DNA of 64,000 nucleotides from NCBI RefSeq assembly GCF_036014115.1, contig NZ_CP107913.1, positions 3,705,001-3,769,000 on the forward strand. The letters are read 5' to 3'. Below are positions 9,392 through 17,550 of the stretch, one piece after another. The notes beneath the pieces are model-generated. The model saw nothing but the letters and a program-made list of their open reading frames with translations. It had not been told where the DNA came from and searched no databases. Made by a program: the position numbers and the translations under genes. This DNA comes from Streptomyces sp. NBC_00448. GTDB lineage: Bacteria > Actinomycetota > Actinomycetes > Streptomycetales > Streptomycetaceae. Every line of letters starts with the position of its first letter. Within the stretch, counting starts at the first letter, position 1.

Positions 9392-10861
9392 CTAGTGCTG
9401 AAGGACGCGCAGGTCGGATGCGGCCTGCGGCACGTCGACCATCCCCTGGTCGTCCGGCATCGGCTGGATCGTGAACATCGGCACCCCGTCGAGCGGCAGC
9501 GCCAGCATCCGTGACGCGTACAACTGCCCGCCGGACAGCCGCTGCACGGTCACCGCGTAGGAGCCCTTGAGGCCGGAGGGCTCCGGGGGGGCCATGGACA
9601 GGGTCGAGCCCGCCTTGACGGTGACCGTCTTGCCGGCCCCGGTGCCCGCGGTGGAGCCCGCCGAGGAGGTGATCTTCACGCTGACGTCCTTGCCGGTGGC
9701 GGTCAGGGCGAGCGTGGAGCCCTTGGCGCGGTTGTCGGCGACGGTCGCCTGCCGGTCGATCGGGCTGGTCGCGGGCAGGAAGGCGATCTCCTGCTTGCTG
9801 CCCTTGCCGCGGGTGATCCGCAGCGCGGCCACCACCGGTACCGGGGAGTGCGAGGTGCTCGATCCGATGACCAGGGACCCGGCGTCGCCCTTGGTGAGGT
9901 CCCCGAGGTCGACGGCCGTGGTCATGCCGCTCCTCACGTGCAGCGTCTCGTGGCCGGCCGGGGTGATCGAGCCGGTGGAGGTGGCGAGCTTCAGCGTCAG
10001 GTCGGCGTCGTCGGAGCCGGGCGCATAGGCGATCAGGCGGACGTCGGTGGCGTCGGCGGGGATGCCCGGCATGACGAGGTCGCCGGCGGGCTGGGCGGCG
10101 GCCGGCAGCCAGTCGGTGCCGGCCTTGTTGTCGGTGGCCTGCACGGCCGCGCCGACCCGGCCGCTGCGCGCGACGACGTGCACGGTCAGGTCCTGGACCT
10201 TGTCGGCGATGAGCGTGGACAGAAGCACCGGCTTGGAGCTGTTGCCCGGGACCGTGATGCCGTCCCCGGTCGAGCCCTTGAGCTGGCCGTCCTTGCCGTA
10301 CAGGTCGACATCCACCACGGCGGGGGTCTCGTCGGGGTTGACCAGGTGGACGTAGTCCTGGCGGCCGTCCTGGGTGCTGGCACCGGGGAACCAGAACTCG
10401 CTGTCGGGGGCGACACACGAGGTGCCGAGCAGGCCGCGGCCGGGGCCGTCGCTCACGACGGTCGTCTGCTGCACGCTCCACCCGGGCGCCAGGGGGCCGT
10501 TCGCCGTGCCGATGAGGGCGGGCGAGTCCGACTTGTCGGTGGACGACGTGACGGGCTTGCCGGTGGAGGTGAGCGGCTTGAGCGCCTTGGGTTTGGGGGT
10601 GGCCGGCAGCAGCGTGGCGTCGCCGCCGGACGCGCCGGTGCCCGAACCGCTGCCGGGCGGCGTGAAGGACGTGTACGTGGTGTCGGCGAACTCCGACGTC
10701 GACGGCTCGGGGCACAGCAGGGTGCTGCGCTGGACCGGCAGGCGCGACGCGGACGCCGCAGGGGCGGTGTGCGAGTCGTCTCCGCCGGTCATCGAGGCCG
10801 CGCCGGTCAGGACGGCGAGCGCGACCACGGCACCGGCCAGGGACAGGGTGCTGCGGTTCAC
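9392..10861 (-). CDS. DUF5719 family exported protein
   Basis: The 489-residue protein has one N-terminal hydrophobic segment (about residues 7-24, signal peptide or anchor). A long Ser/Thr/Gly-rich extracytoplasmic region of beta character follows, with a Cys in RSTLLCPEP and another in GTSCVAPDSEFWFPG. Function unknown. GTG 10861 overlaps the stop of the giant glycosyltransferase as GTGA, so the two are translationally coupled. This suggests the protein works with the glycosyltransferase at the outer face of the membrane; that is inference. Confidence 0.85.
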   Translation of the reverse strand: MNRSTLSLAGAVVALAVLTGAASMTGGDDSHTAPAASASRLPVQRSTLLCPEPSTSEFADTTYTSFTPPGSGSGTGASGGDATLLPATPKPKALKPLTSTGKPVTSSTDKSDSPALIGTANGPLAPGWSVQQTTVVSDGPGRGLLGTSCVAPDSEFWFPGASTQDGRQDYVHLVNPDETPAVVDVDLYGKDGQLKGSTGDGITVPGNSSKPVLLSTLIADKVQDLTVHVVARSGRVGAAVQATDNKAGTDWLPAAAQPAGDLVMPGIPADATDVRLIAYAPGSDDADLTLKLATSTGSITPAGHETLHVRSGMTTAVDLGDLTKGDAGSLVIGSSTSHSPVPVVAALRITRGKGSKQEIAFLPATSPIDRQATVADNRAKGSTLALTATGKDVSVKITSSAGSTAGTGAGKTVTVKAGSTLSMAPPEPSGLKGSYAVTVQRLSGGQLYASRMLALPLDGVPMFTIQPMPDDQGMVDVPQAASDLRVLQH

Positions 10862-13800
10862 CGGTAGTCGCTCCCATCGCGGCGCTGGTCGCCATCTGCG
10901 TAGTACGGGGCGGGGTCGGCGTAGCCGGCCTGGTCGGGGTACGGCTGCTGCCCGCCGCCCTGGCCGTCCTGGCCCTGCTGCTGCCCGCCGCCCTGGCCGT
11001 CCTGGCCCTGCTGCTGCCCGCCGCCCTGGCCTTCCTGGCCCTGCTGCTCGCCGTACTCCTGCTGCTGCTCGCCGTAGCCCTGTTCGTACGGCGCCTGGCC
11101 GTCCTGGGCGGGCTGCTGCGACGCGTAGGGGTCGTAGCCGGGCTGCGCCGGGTAGCCGTAGGAGTCGCCGTACGCCTGCTGGTCGTACGTCCCGGGCTCG
11201 GCCGGGTACGGCTGCTGCCCGCCCTCCCAGCCGGGGGCGCCCTGGGCGTAGGACGGGTCCGGGTAGCCGCCTTCTTGGTAGCCGCCTTCTTGGTAGCCGC
11301 CCTCCTGGTAGCCGGTCTCCTGGTACGTGTAGCCGTCGGCGCCCTCAGGGGCCGCGTACGGGTCGTAGCCGCCGGCCGGGGCGGGATAGCCGGGCTGCTG
11401 GTCGTAACCGGCTTCCTGGGCCTCCTGGGCCTCTTCCCGGGCGGGCGGTACGCGGACCGGCAAGGGTTCGGCGGGGGCGTCCGGGGAATCGGGCTCCTCG
11501 ACCGACGCGGGGGATGGCGCGGCGGCGGAGGTCGCGGTGGCCCCGTGCGCGGCTTCGGCGGCCTCCGCGTCCGCGGCTGCCTGCAGGCGGCGGGCGCGGC
11601 GGCCCTCGCCCGCGGCCTGGCCGGGGATGTCGGCGGTGACGGCGCCCTCCGCGTCGGGCAGGTCGTCGTCGATCTCCTGACGGCGGCCGGGCAGCGCGAG
11701 CACGACGACGACGAGCAGCAGGAGCGCCTGGACACCGAGCCAGCCGATGTGGGTGATCGGCTCCTTGTAGGTCACGTCCAGGCGGCCGCCGGTGGCCGGC
11801 AGGTCGAAGCCCTGCGCCCAGCCGTCGACCGTGACGGGGGTGAGGGCGGAGCCGTCGAGGGTGGCGTGCCAGCCGGGGCCGGCGGTGTCGGCGATGCGCA
11901 GCACCCGGCCGGTCGGGCCGGCGGGCACCTTGGTGTGCGCCTGGATGCGGCCCGAGGGGACGCTGACGGGCTGGGCGCCCTTGCTGGTGATGGTGATGCG
12001 GGCGACGTTCTGGTTGACCTGCCACAGCTCGGTGCCGTCCGACTGGCTGAGCCGGGACAGGCCGGGGGTGCTGTCGAGGACGCGGCCGAAGGAGTGGGGC
12101 GCGCCCTTGGGGGCCAGGACGTAGCGGACCGCGTATCCGGCGAGCCGGCTGCCCTGGTCGGCGCCGGACCCCGCGACGAGGTTGGCCACCACGGTGTCCA
12201 GGGCGTGGTCGTGGGGTGCCTCGGCGGCGAGTTCCGCGTCGCCTATCCGGGCGCCGGAGCCGCGCACGACAGCGTAGTCGACGTGGCCTTCGGTGCCACT
12301 GATCACCAGGGTGCGGGGCTGGTCGCTGGTGGTTGCTTCCTCGGCGACGAACGCGGGCACCTGCTGCGGGTTGGCGCGCTTGAGCGGGCCGTCGGCGCCG
12401 TCGATGACCCAGGTGAAGGCGGCGAGCAGCGGGGCGGCGACCGCGGCGAAGGCGACCAGGGCGGCGACCGGCTGGCGCCAGCCGAAACCGCTGGCGGCGA
12501 TCCGCTCGTTGGCGCCCTCGGCGCCGATCGCGGCGGCGGCCAGCAGCGCGAGACCGTAGACCAGGGTGGCGGGACCGGCCCAGTCTTTGCCGTTCTCGAT
12601 GACGGCGAAGAGCAGGCCGGTCAGGGCGACGGCCCAGGCGGTGACGATGGCGGTGCGGCGGGTGCCGCGCATCAGGGCGGCGAGGGCGGCCAGCACCACA
12701 CCGATCAGCAGGATGCCGCCGGACGCCTTGGGGCCGCCGGGGCTGAGCAGGAGCAGGTCGAGGCCGGAGGCGGTCTTGGTGGAGTACGCCAGGCCGGCCT
12801 CGTTGAGCATGCGCCCGGGGTGCGCGAGCAGGGTCAGCGACCAGGGAGCGAGGAGCACCATCGGGGTGACGACCAGGGCGGCGGAGCGCAGGAGCTGCGG
12901 CACCAGTAGCTGCTGCTGTCCGCGCACCAGGCGCCAGGCGATCGCTCCGGCGGCGAGCACCAGGGCGATCGGCCAGGTGACGGGCGTGAACGCGGTGGTG
13001 AAGGTGAGCATCAGGGCGAGCACCCAGGTGGCGCGCCAGCCGGGACGGGTGCCGCGCTCGATGGCGGAGTCGCTCAGTTGCAGGCCCGCGGAGGAGATCG
13101 CGGCACGCGCCATGAGCGGCAGCAGGATCGCCAGGACGGCGGTGCCCAGGCGGCCGCCGGCCAGCGCGCCGGTCGCGGCCGGCAGGAAGGCGTAGGCGAC
13201 CGACGCCCAGGCGCGCAGCAGGCGGGACTCGACCAGCGGCCGGGAGGCGAAGTAGGCGGTGACGCCGGCCAGCGGCACGGAGGCGACCAGGAACAGGGTC
13301 AAGGTCAGGCCGGTGGAGCCGAACAGCACGGTGGCGAAGAGCGCGAGGACCGCGATGTACGGGGGCGCGGCCTGGGTGCCGCCGTTGCCGAGCGCGTGCC
13401 AGGAGCCCGCGTAGGTGTCCCACAGGTCGGAGGCGCCGGGGTCGGCCGGGAGCAGGGCGCCGCCGGCCAGCGCTCCTCCGCCTAGCAGGCCGCGGCAGGC
13501 GGCCAGGGAGACGACGAGCAGGACGGCGAAGAGCACCGGCCCCGGTTTGCGGGCGATCCGTTTCAGCCGGCCGAACTGCTCCAGTTCCAGGAAGTCGCCG
13601 TCCTCGTCCCCGGGTCCGGACTCGACGGCGCCGCCATGGCGGCCGGCGGCAGCGGTCGCGGCGTCGGCGCGGCCGGCGAAGTTGCTGACGACCTGGTCGA
13701 CGGTGGCGCGCACGGTCGCGCCGGGCGGCGGGAACAGGGGGCGCAGTTCGGACGGCGGTATGGCGCCGCGGCCTCGGCGGCGGCGGGCGGCGAGTACGCG

Positions 13801-14865
13801 GCCGGGACGCAGCAGGACGCCGAGCAGGCCGACGATCTCGTCGACGGCCTGGCCGGGCACCTTGCCGACGAGGTAGGCGAGGGTGCGCAGCAGGGTGCCG
13901 ACGACGATGCGGAGCATGACGTACGGCAGCAGCGGGCCGCGGGTGTTGGCCAGGAGGGTGTAGACGGCGCCGGACTTGTCGACGCGGTGCGGGTTGACCG
14001 CGGAGCGGCCGGCGCAGTCGACGGGCCGGCGTTCGCGGGAGGCGGCCTCGGCGTGCCGCATCACCGCGTCGGGGGCGATCAGGACGGTGTGGCCGGCGGC
14101 GTGGGCGCGCCAGCAGAAGTCGACGTCGTCGCGCATGAGGGGCAGGCGCCGGTCGAAGCCGCCGAGTTCCTCCCACACGTCGCGGCGCACGAGCATGCCG
14201 GCGGAGGAGACGGACAGCACGGGGCGGACCTGGTCGTGCTGGCCCTGGTCCTGCTCGCGGCGCTCCAGGCCGGTCCAGCGGCGTCCGCTGCGGGCGATGG
14301 AGACGCCGGTCTCCAGGAGTTGGCGGCGGTCGTACCAGCTGCGCAGCTTGGGGCCGATGATCGCGGCGGACGGCGAGGTCTCGGCGGTGCGCAGCAGCGC
14401 GGCCAGCGCCCCGGGGTCGGGTTCGCAGTCGTCGTGCAGCAGCCACAGCCACTGGATCGGGTCGCCTTGCGGCTCGGCGGGCTCGTCGTACGCGTCGTCG
14501 TTCCAGGTGCGGCTGACGGGGTCCCAGCCGCTGCGGCGGCGCAGGTAGGGCAGGTCGTCCGCGGTCAGGGGTGTGGTGGAGCGGGCGGCCTCCTCGACGG
14601 CGGCGCCGAAGCCGGTGCGGCGGGCGAGGTGCAGCACCCGCTGGTCGCCGAGGGCTTCGGCGAGCAGCCGGGCGGAGTCGTCGGCGCTGCCGGTGTCGGC
14701 GGCGACGACGTCCTGGACCGGACGGTCCTGCGCGAGCAGCCCCTGGAGGGCCTTGGGCAGCCAGCGCGCGCCGTCGTGCGCGACGAGCACGGCGGTGACG
14801 ACATGGCGCGGGAACTCAGGGGTACCGGGCGGATGGACGGCCGGTGCTGGGCTGTTCACGGACAT
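10858..14865 (-). CDS. giant membrane family 2 glycosyltransferase
   Basis: About 1335 residues. The N-terminal cytoplasmic GT2 domain (about 15-290) has TAVLVAHDG, the DTGSADDS nucleotide site and LLHDDCEPD in the DxD position. About a dozen membrane segments follow (roughly 330-870), then an extracytoplasmic domain, a last helix near residue 1045, and a disordered Gln/Gly/Tyr/Pro-rich tail of about 275 residues built partly from tandem repeats. The donor and acceptor are unknown; cell-envelope glycan synthesis is likely from the context. The frame is open to 14949; I chose ATG 14865 (MSVNSPAPAV) because conservation should start just after, but no clear ribosome site decides it. It overlaps the DUF5719 gene (GTGA). 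Confidence 0.88.
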   Translation of the reverse strand: MSVNSPAPAVHPPGTPEFPRHVVTAVLVAHDGARWLPKALQGLLAQDRPVQDVVAADTGSADDSARLLAEALGDQRVLHLARRTGFGAAVEEAARSTTPLTADDLPYLRRRSGWDPVSRTWNDDAYDEPAEPQGDPIQWLWLLHDDCEPDPGALAALLRTAETSPSAAIIGPKLRSWYDRRQLLETGVSIARSGRRWTGLERREQDQGQHDQVRPVLSVSSAGMLVRRDVWEELGGFDRRLPLMRDDVDFCWRAHAAGHTVLIAPDAVMRHAEAASRERRPVDCAGRSAVNPHRVDKSGAVYTLLANTRGPLLPYVMLRIVVGTLLRTLAYLVGKVPGQAVDEIVGLLGVLLRPGRVLAARRRRGRGAIPPSELRPLFPPPGATVRATVDQVVSNFAGRADAATAAAGRHGGAVESGPGDEDGDFLELEQFGRLKRIARKPGPVLFAVLLVVSLAACRGLLGGGALAGGALLPADPGASDLWDTYAGSWHALGNGGTQAAPPYIAVLALFATVLFGSTGLTLTLFLVASVPLAGVTAYFASRPLVESRLLRAWASVAYAFLPAATGALAGGRLGTAVLAILLPLMARAAISSAGLQLSDSAIERGTRPGWRATWVLALMLTFTTAFTPVTWPIALVLAAGAIAWRLVRGQQQLLVPQLLRSAALVVTPMVLLAPWSLTLLAHPGRMLNEAGLAYSTKTASGLDLLLLSPGGPKASGGILLIGVVLAALAALMRGTRRTAIVTAWAVALTGLLFAVIENGKDWAGPATLVYGLALLAAAAIGAEGANERIAASGFGWRQPVAALVAFAAVAAPLLAAFTWVIDGADGPLKRANPQQVPAFVAEEATTSDQPRTLVISGTEGHVDYAVVRGSGARIGDAELAAEAPHDHALDTVVANLVAGSGADQGSRLAGYAVRYVLAPKGAPHSFGRVLDSTPGLSRLSQSDGTELWQVNQNVARITITSKGAQPVSVPSGRIQAHTKVPAGPTGRVLRIADTAGPGWHATLDGSALTPVTVDGWAQGFDLPATGGRLDVTYKEPITHIGWLGVQALLLLVVVVLALPGRRQEIDDDLPDAEGAVTADIPGQAAGEGRRARRLQAAADAEAAEAAHGATATSAAAPSPASVEEPDSPDAPAEPLPVRVPPAREEAQEAQEAGYDQQPGYPAPAGGYDPYAAPEGADGYTYQETGYQEGGYQEGGYQEGGYPDPSYAQGAPGWEGGQQPYPAEPGTYDQQAYGDSYGYPAQPGYDPYASQQPAQDGQAPYEQGYGEQQQEYGEQQGQEGQGGGQQQGQDGQGGGQQQGQDGQGGGQQPYPDQAGYADPAPYYADGDQRRDGSDYR
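10945..11043 (-). repeat. three 33-bp tandem repeats in the glycosyltransferase tail
   Basis: Three in-frame copies, two identical and the third with one change, encode an 11-residue unit of type GQDGQGGGQQQ. The unit keeps frame, so copy number can vary without breaking the protein. Confidence 0.9.
11264..11323 (-). repeat. four 15-bp tandem repeats in the glycosyltransferase tail
   Basis: Four near-identical 15-base units encode the pentapeptide GYQEG/T in series. Together with the 33-bp array this makes the tail a hotspot for in-frame length change. Confidence 0.88.
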
Positions 14866-15098
14866 CGAGGTTCGGGCCCCGGTTCGCTGGACTGCGGTGG
14901 ACGCATCAACCCGCCACTGGCGGGGCATGCATCTCGGACGGCCCCCCACACTAACGGCTCACAACGGCGCGGCCGTCCGGGTGTGGGCACAACAGCGGCC
15001 CGCCTGCCGTGCCGGAGGGCGCGGAAGACGGGCCGGATGCGAGGTCCCGGAAGGGCGGGAACCGGGTGGGCGGCGGGGTGCCGGCCGGGGATCGGGGG

Positions 15099-15362
15099 TC
15101 AGACGACGCCCTTCTTCAACCGGCGGCGCTCCCGCTCGGACAGGCCGCCCCAGATGCCGAAGCGCTCGTCGTTGGCGAGGGCGTACTCCAGGCAGTCGGA
15201 GCGGACTTCGCAGGCGAGGCAGACCTTCTTCGCCTCGCGGGTGGAGCCGCCCTTCTCGGGGAAAAAGGATTCGGGGTCGGTCTGCGCACACAGCGCGCGC
15301 TCCTGCCAGCCGAGTTCCTCGTCGGCCTCTTCAGCCAGCAGCAACTGGAACTGCTCGGTCAT
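15099..15362 (-). CDS. whiB: WhiB developmental iron-sulfur transcription factor
   Basis: The 87-residue protein has four cluster-binding cysteines (Cys25, Cys48, Cys51, Cys57), the G-I-W-G-G turn (69-73), and the basic ERERRRLKK tail used in DNA binding. It is nearly identical to what I remember of Streptomyces WhiB, which works with WhiA to trigger sporulation septation; the mycobacterial counterpart is WhiB2. ATG 15362 begins the conserved MTE; the frame runs to 15440 but that part is not conserved. A promoter is visible about 90 bp upstream. Confidence 0.95.
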   Translation of the reverse strand: MTEQFQLLLAEEADEELGWQERALCAQTDPESFFPEKGGSTREAKKVCLACEVRSDCLEYALANDERFGIWGGLSERERRRLKKGVV

Positions 15363-15447
15363 GCGCGCCCCTGTCTGTCGTGCTTCCCCGTGATGGTGCC
15401 TGGCCGTCGGACCACGTCCGGCGGTCCGGCCGAACGACACGAGTGAA

Positions 15448-15477
15448 ATTACAAGTGTGCCGATCCGGGCCAGTCAA
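15448..15477 (-). promoter_or_regulatory. candidate whiB promoter
   Basis: On the minus strand TTGACT (15477-15472) and TGTAAT (15453-15448) are 18 bases apart, placing a start near 15441 and a leader of about 78 nt. Known whiB genes have more than one promoter, so this may be the constitutive one. Confidence 0.5.
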
Positions 15478-15840
15478 GCCGAGATCTGCTATTGGGCCCG
15501 TTATTCACTCCGCTGAACCAAGGAGTGACAGATAGTGTTGATATCGGCCTAAACGACCGCATCCGTCAACCGTGGCCCCCACGGCCAAACGCTCACGTTC
15601 CGTCAGACGCTGCGGCGACGGGCGACGTTCCGTCCGTTCGAGTGAAGCGTTGCGGATCACATTTCGATCACAGAAGCACAACGTCATACCGGGATGGCGT
15701 GTTCTCCCAGATCCGGAAGGCGATCCGCATCAGATCTGCGCGGATGCGCCACCTCCTATCCGCACCCCGTCGCGCACAAACCTTTCACCACCCGACCCTG
15801 CCGGATCAGGTGAAAGCAGTCGGGCATTTCGGACATTCGG
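15478..15840. other. whiB upstream / leader-peptide upstream region
   Basis: About 360 bp without a credible gene; a 60-codon minus-strand ORF (15505-15687) lacks coding bias. It holds the inverted repeat TCACTCC-N10-GGAGTGA (15505-15528) upstream of the whiB promoter, a weaker ATCCGC/GCGGAT repeat near 15723, and CTTTCACC-N19-GGTGAAAG (15782-15816). Confidence 0.55.
15782..15816. promoter_or_regulatory. inverted repeat, possible operator
   Basis: CTTTCACC (15782-15789) and GGTGAAAG (15809-15816) are perfect 8-bp arms 19 bp apart. They end 25 bp upstream of the TTGACA -35 box that drives the Cys-rich leader ORF, a typical activator or repressor position. Confidence 0.4.
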
Positions 15841-15870
15841 TTGACAGGCCGCCGCTCCGACCGCTTTGCT
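15841..15870 (+). promoter_or_regulatory. promoter of the Cys-rich leader ORF and cysteine dioxygenase
   Basis: A perfect -35 TTGACA (15841-15846) is followed after 18 bases by TTTGCT (15865-15870). The predicted start point coincides with the A of the leader-ORF ATG at 15878, so the transcript would be leaderless. No Shine-Dalgarno sequence precedes that ATG. Confidence 0.6.
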
Positions 15871-15877
15871 TGCTGTC

Positions 15878-15976
15878 ATGCATGCCGAGCACAACGCGCC
15901 CTTCCGGACTCGCCGCCGCGAGTCCTGCTGCGTCGCGCTCGCACAGAGCTGTTGTTGTTCCTCCCGCTGTCGCTGA
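15878..15976 (+). CDS. Cys-rich leader peptide (32 aa) before cysteine dioxygenase
   Basis: A 32-codon ORF starts MHAEHNAPF, runs through an Arg-rich middle (residues 10-14) and ends with six cysteines at 17, 18, 25, 26, 27 and 31, including a Cys-Cys-Cys run. Four of the six use TGT, a rare codon in this genome. It sits between a TTGACA promoter and the cysteine dioxygenase gene, with its stop 66 bp before that start. Cys-rich upstream ORFs that sense cysteinyl-tRNA supply are known in mycobacteria, and short peptides before sulfur genes occur in Streptomyces. I infer translation-dependent control of cysteine catabolism by cysteine level. Too short for standard gene finding. Confidence 0.75.
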   Translation: MHAEHNAPFRTRRRESCCVALAQSCCCSSRCR

Positions 15977-15985
15977 TCCCCTGAC

Positions 15986-16000
15986 CGGCCGCCACGGCCG
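15986..16000 (+). promoter_or_regulatory. small hairpin between leader ORF and cysteine dioxygenase
   Basis: CGGCCG-CCA-CGGCCG can fold into a 6-bp stem ten bases after the leader stop codon and about 30 bases before the GAGGAA ribosome site of the next gene. It could interact with ribosomes stalled on the Cys codons, but the structure is small. Confidence 0.35.
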
Positions 16001-16042
16001 CCGGCACCTTCCGCATCATGCGCACCCCGAGGAACTCACCCC

Positions 16043-16543
16043 ATGTACTCCGACGTCTCGATCGCCGGTGACCCGCTCGAACTGCCCCACCTGCTCCCGC
16101 CGGTGCCCCAACACCCCCGCACCGTCGCGGAGTTCGCCGGGCTCGCCCGCTCCATCGCCGCCGACCGCGCGCAGTGGGCTCCGCAGGTGCGCTACGACGC
16201 CACCACCCGTTGGTACGCCCGCCTGCGAACCGGCCCCGGCTACGAGGTGTGGCTGCTGAGCTGGCTGCCCGGACAGGGCAGCGGGCTGCACGACCACGGC
16301 CTTTCCAGCGGCGTGCTCACCGTCCTGGACGGCACCTTGCACGAACGCGCGCTGACCGCCCGCGGCGAGACCCGCCGCACCCTGACGCCCGGTCACCAGC
16401 GCGTGTTCGCCCCCGGCTACGTCCACGACGTCGTCAACGAGTCGCTGGACGGCGCCGTCAGCCTGCACGTGTACTTCCCCGGGCTGACCGAGATGACCCC
16501 GTACGCGTGCACGCCCGGCGCCCGCACGCCCGCACAGGCGTAG
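16043..16543 (+). CDS. cysteine dioxygenase family protein
   Basis: The 166-residue cupin oxidises L-cysteine (or a related thiol) with O2 to the sulfinic acid using non-haem iron. The 3-His facial triad is visible: His83 and His85 in GLHDHG, and His128 in YVHDV. As in other bacterial forms, the Cys of the mammalian Cys-Tyr crosslink is not evident. ATG 16043 has GAGGAA upstream. It follows the Cys-rich leader ORF, which strengthens the assignment to cysteine rather than another thiol, and lies 50 bp before fbiA. Confidence 0.92.
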   Translation: MYSDVSIAGDPLELPHLLPPVPQHPRTVAEFAGLARSIAADRAQWAPQVRYDATTRWYARLRTGPGYEVWLLSWLPGQGSGLHDHGLSSGVLTVLDGTLHERALTARGETRRTLTPGHQRVFAPGYVHDVVNESLDGAVSLHVYFPGLTEMTPYACTPGARTPAQA

Positions 16544-16593
16544 CCGGCGGGACGGCCCGGCGTCCCCGGTCGCGGGGCTGACAGACTGGGCCC

Positions 16594-17550
16594 ATGCGAA
16601 TCGTGGTTCTGGCCGGAGGTATCGGAGGAGCGCGCTTCCTGCGCGGCCTCAAGGCAGCGGCGCCGGAGGCGGACATCACCGTCATCGGCAACACCGGAGA
16701 CGACATCCACCTGTTCGGGCTGAAGGTCTGTCCCGACCTGGACACCGTCATGTACACCCTGGGCGGCGGCATCCACGAGGAGCAGGGCTGGGGGCGGGCC
16801 GACGAGACCTTCGCGGTCAAGGAGGAGCTCGCGGCCTACGGCGTCGGGCCCGAGTGGTTCGGGCTGGGCGACCGGGACTTCGCCACGCACATCGTCCGCA
16901 GCCAGATGATCAGCGCCGGCTACCCGCTCAGCGCGGTCACCGAGGCGCTGTGCGCCCGCTGGAAGCCCGGGGTGCGGCTGATCCCGATGTCCGACGACAG
17001 GATCGAGACGCACGTGCTCGTCGAGGTCGACGGGGAGCGCAAGGCGATCCACTTCCAGGAGTACTGGGTGCGGTTGCGCGCTTCGGTGCCCGCGCACGCG
17101 GTGGTGCCGGTGGGCGCGGAGGGCGCGAAGCCCGCGCCCGGGGTGCTGGAGGCGATCGGCAGCGCCGATGTGATCGTCTTCCCGCCGTCCAACCCGGTGG
17201 TCAGCGTCGGCACCATCCTGGCCGTGCCCGGCGTACGGGAGGCCATCGCGGAGGCCGGGGTGCCGGTGGTGGGCCTGTCCCCCATCGTCGGTGACGCGCC
17301 GGTGCGCGGGATGGCCGACAAGGTGCTGGCCGCCGTGGGCGTCGAGTCCACCGCGGCGGCGGTGGCGGCGCACTACGGCAGCGGGCTGCTGGACGGGTGG
17401 CTCGTCGACACCGTGGACGCGGGCGCCGTCGAGGAGGTCGAGGCGGCCGGCATCCGCTGCCGGGCGGTGCCGTTGCTCATGACGGACCTGGAGGCGACCA
17501 CGCGGATGGCGCGGGAAGCGCTCGCGTTCGCCGAGGAGGTGCGGGCATGA
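16594..17550 (+). CDS. fbiA: 2-phospho-L-lactate transferase (F420 biosynthesis)
   Basis: Transfers the phospholactate/phosphoenolpyruvate-derived moiety from its GDP-activated form to Fo, giving (dehydro)F420-0. The 318-residue CofD/FbiA protein begins with the glycine-rich AGGIGGARF nucleotide site (7-15) and keeps [18 protein letters not shown] and [10 protein letters not shown]. The start ATG 16594 is not preceded by a good ribosome site; ACAGACT ends six bases upstream, consistent with a leaderless or short-leader transcript. Its stop overlaps fbiB by 4 nt. Confidence 0.96.
   Translation: MRIVVLAGGIGGARFLRGLKAAAPEADITVIGNTGDDIHLFGLKVCPDLDTVMYTLGGGIHEEQGWGRADETFAVKEELAAYGVGPEWFGLGDRDFATHIVRSQMISAGYPLSAVTEALCARWKPGVRLIPMSDDRIETHVLVEVDGERKAIHFQEYWVRLRASVPAHAVVPVGAEGAKPAPGVLEAIGSADVIVFPPSNPVVSVGTILAVPGVREAIAEAGVPVVGLSPIVGDAPVRGMADKVLAAVGVESTAAAVAAHYGSGLLDGWLVDTVDAGAVEEVEAAGIRCRAVPLLMTDLEATTRMAREALAFAEEVRA

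Noticed and set aside
10945..11323. Tandem repeats that could suggest a CRISPR array
   Set aside because: The units abut without spacers and stay in frame inside the glycosyltransferase gene.
15505..15687. 60-codon minus-strand ORF upstream of whiB
   Set aside because: No codon bias, ribosome site or recognisable sequence; it lies in the regulatory region.
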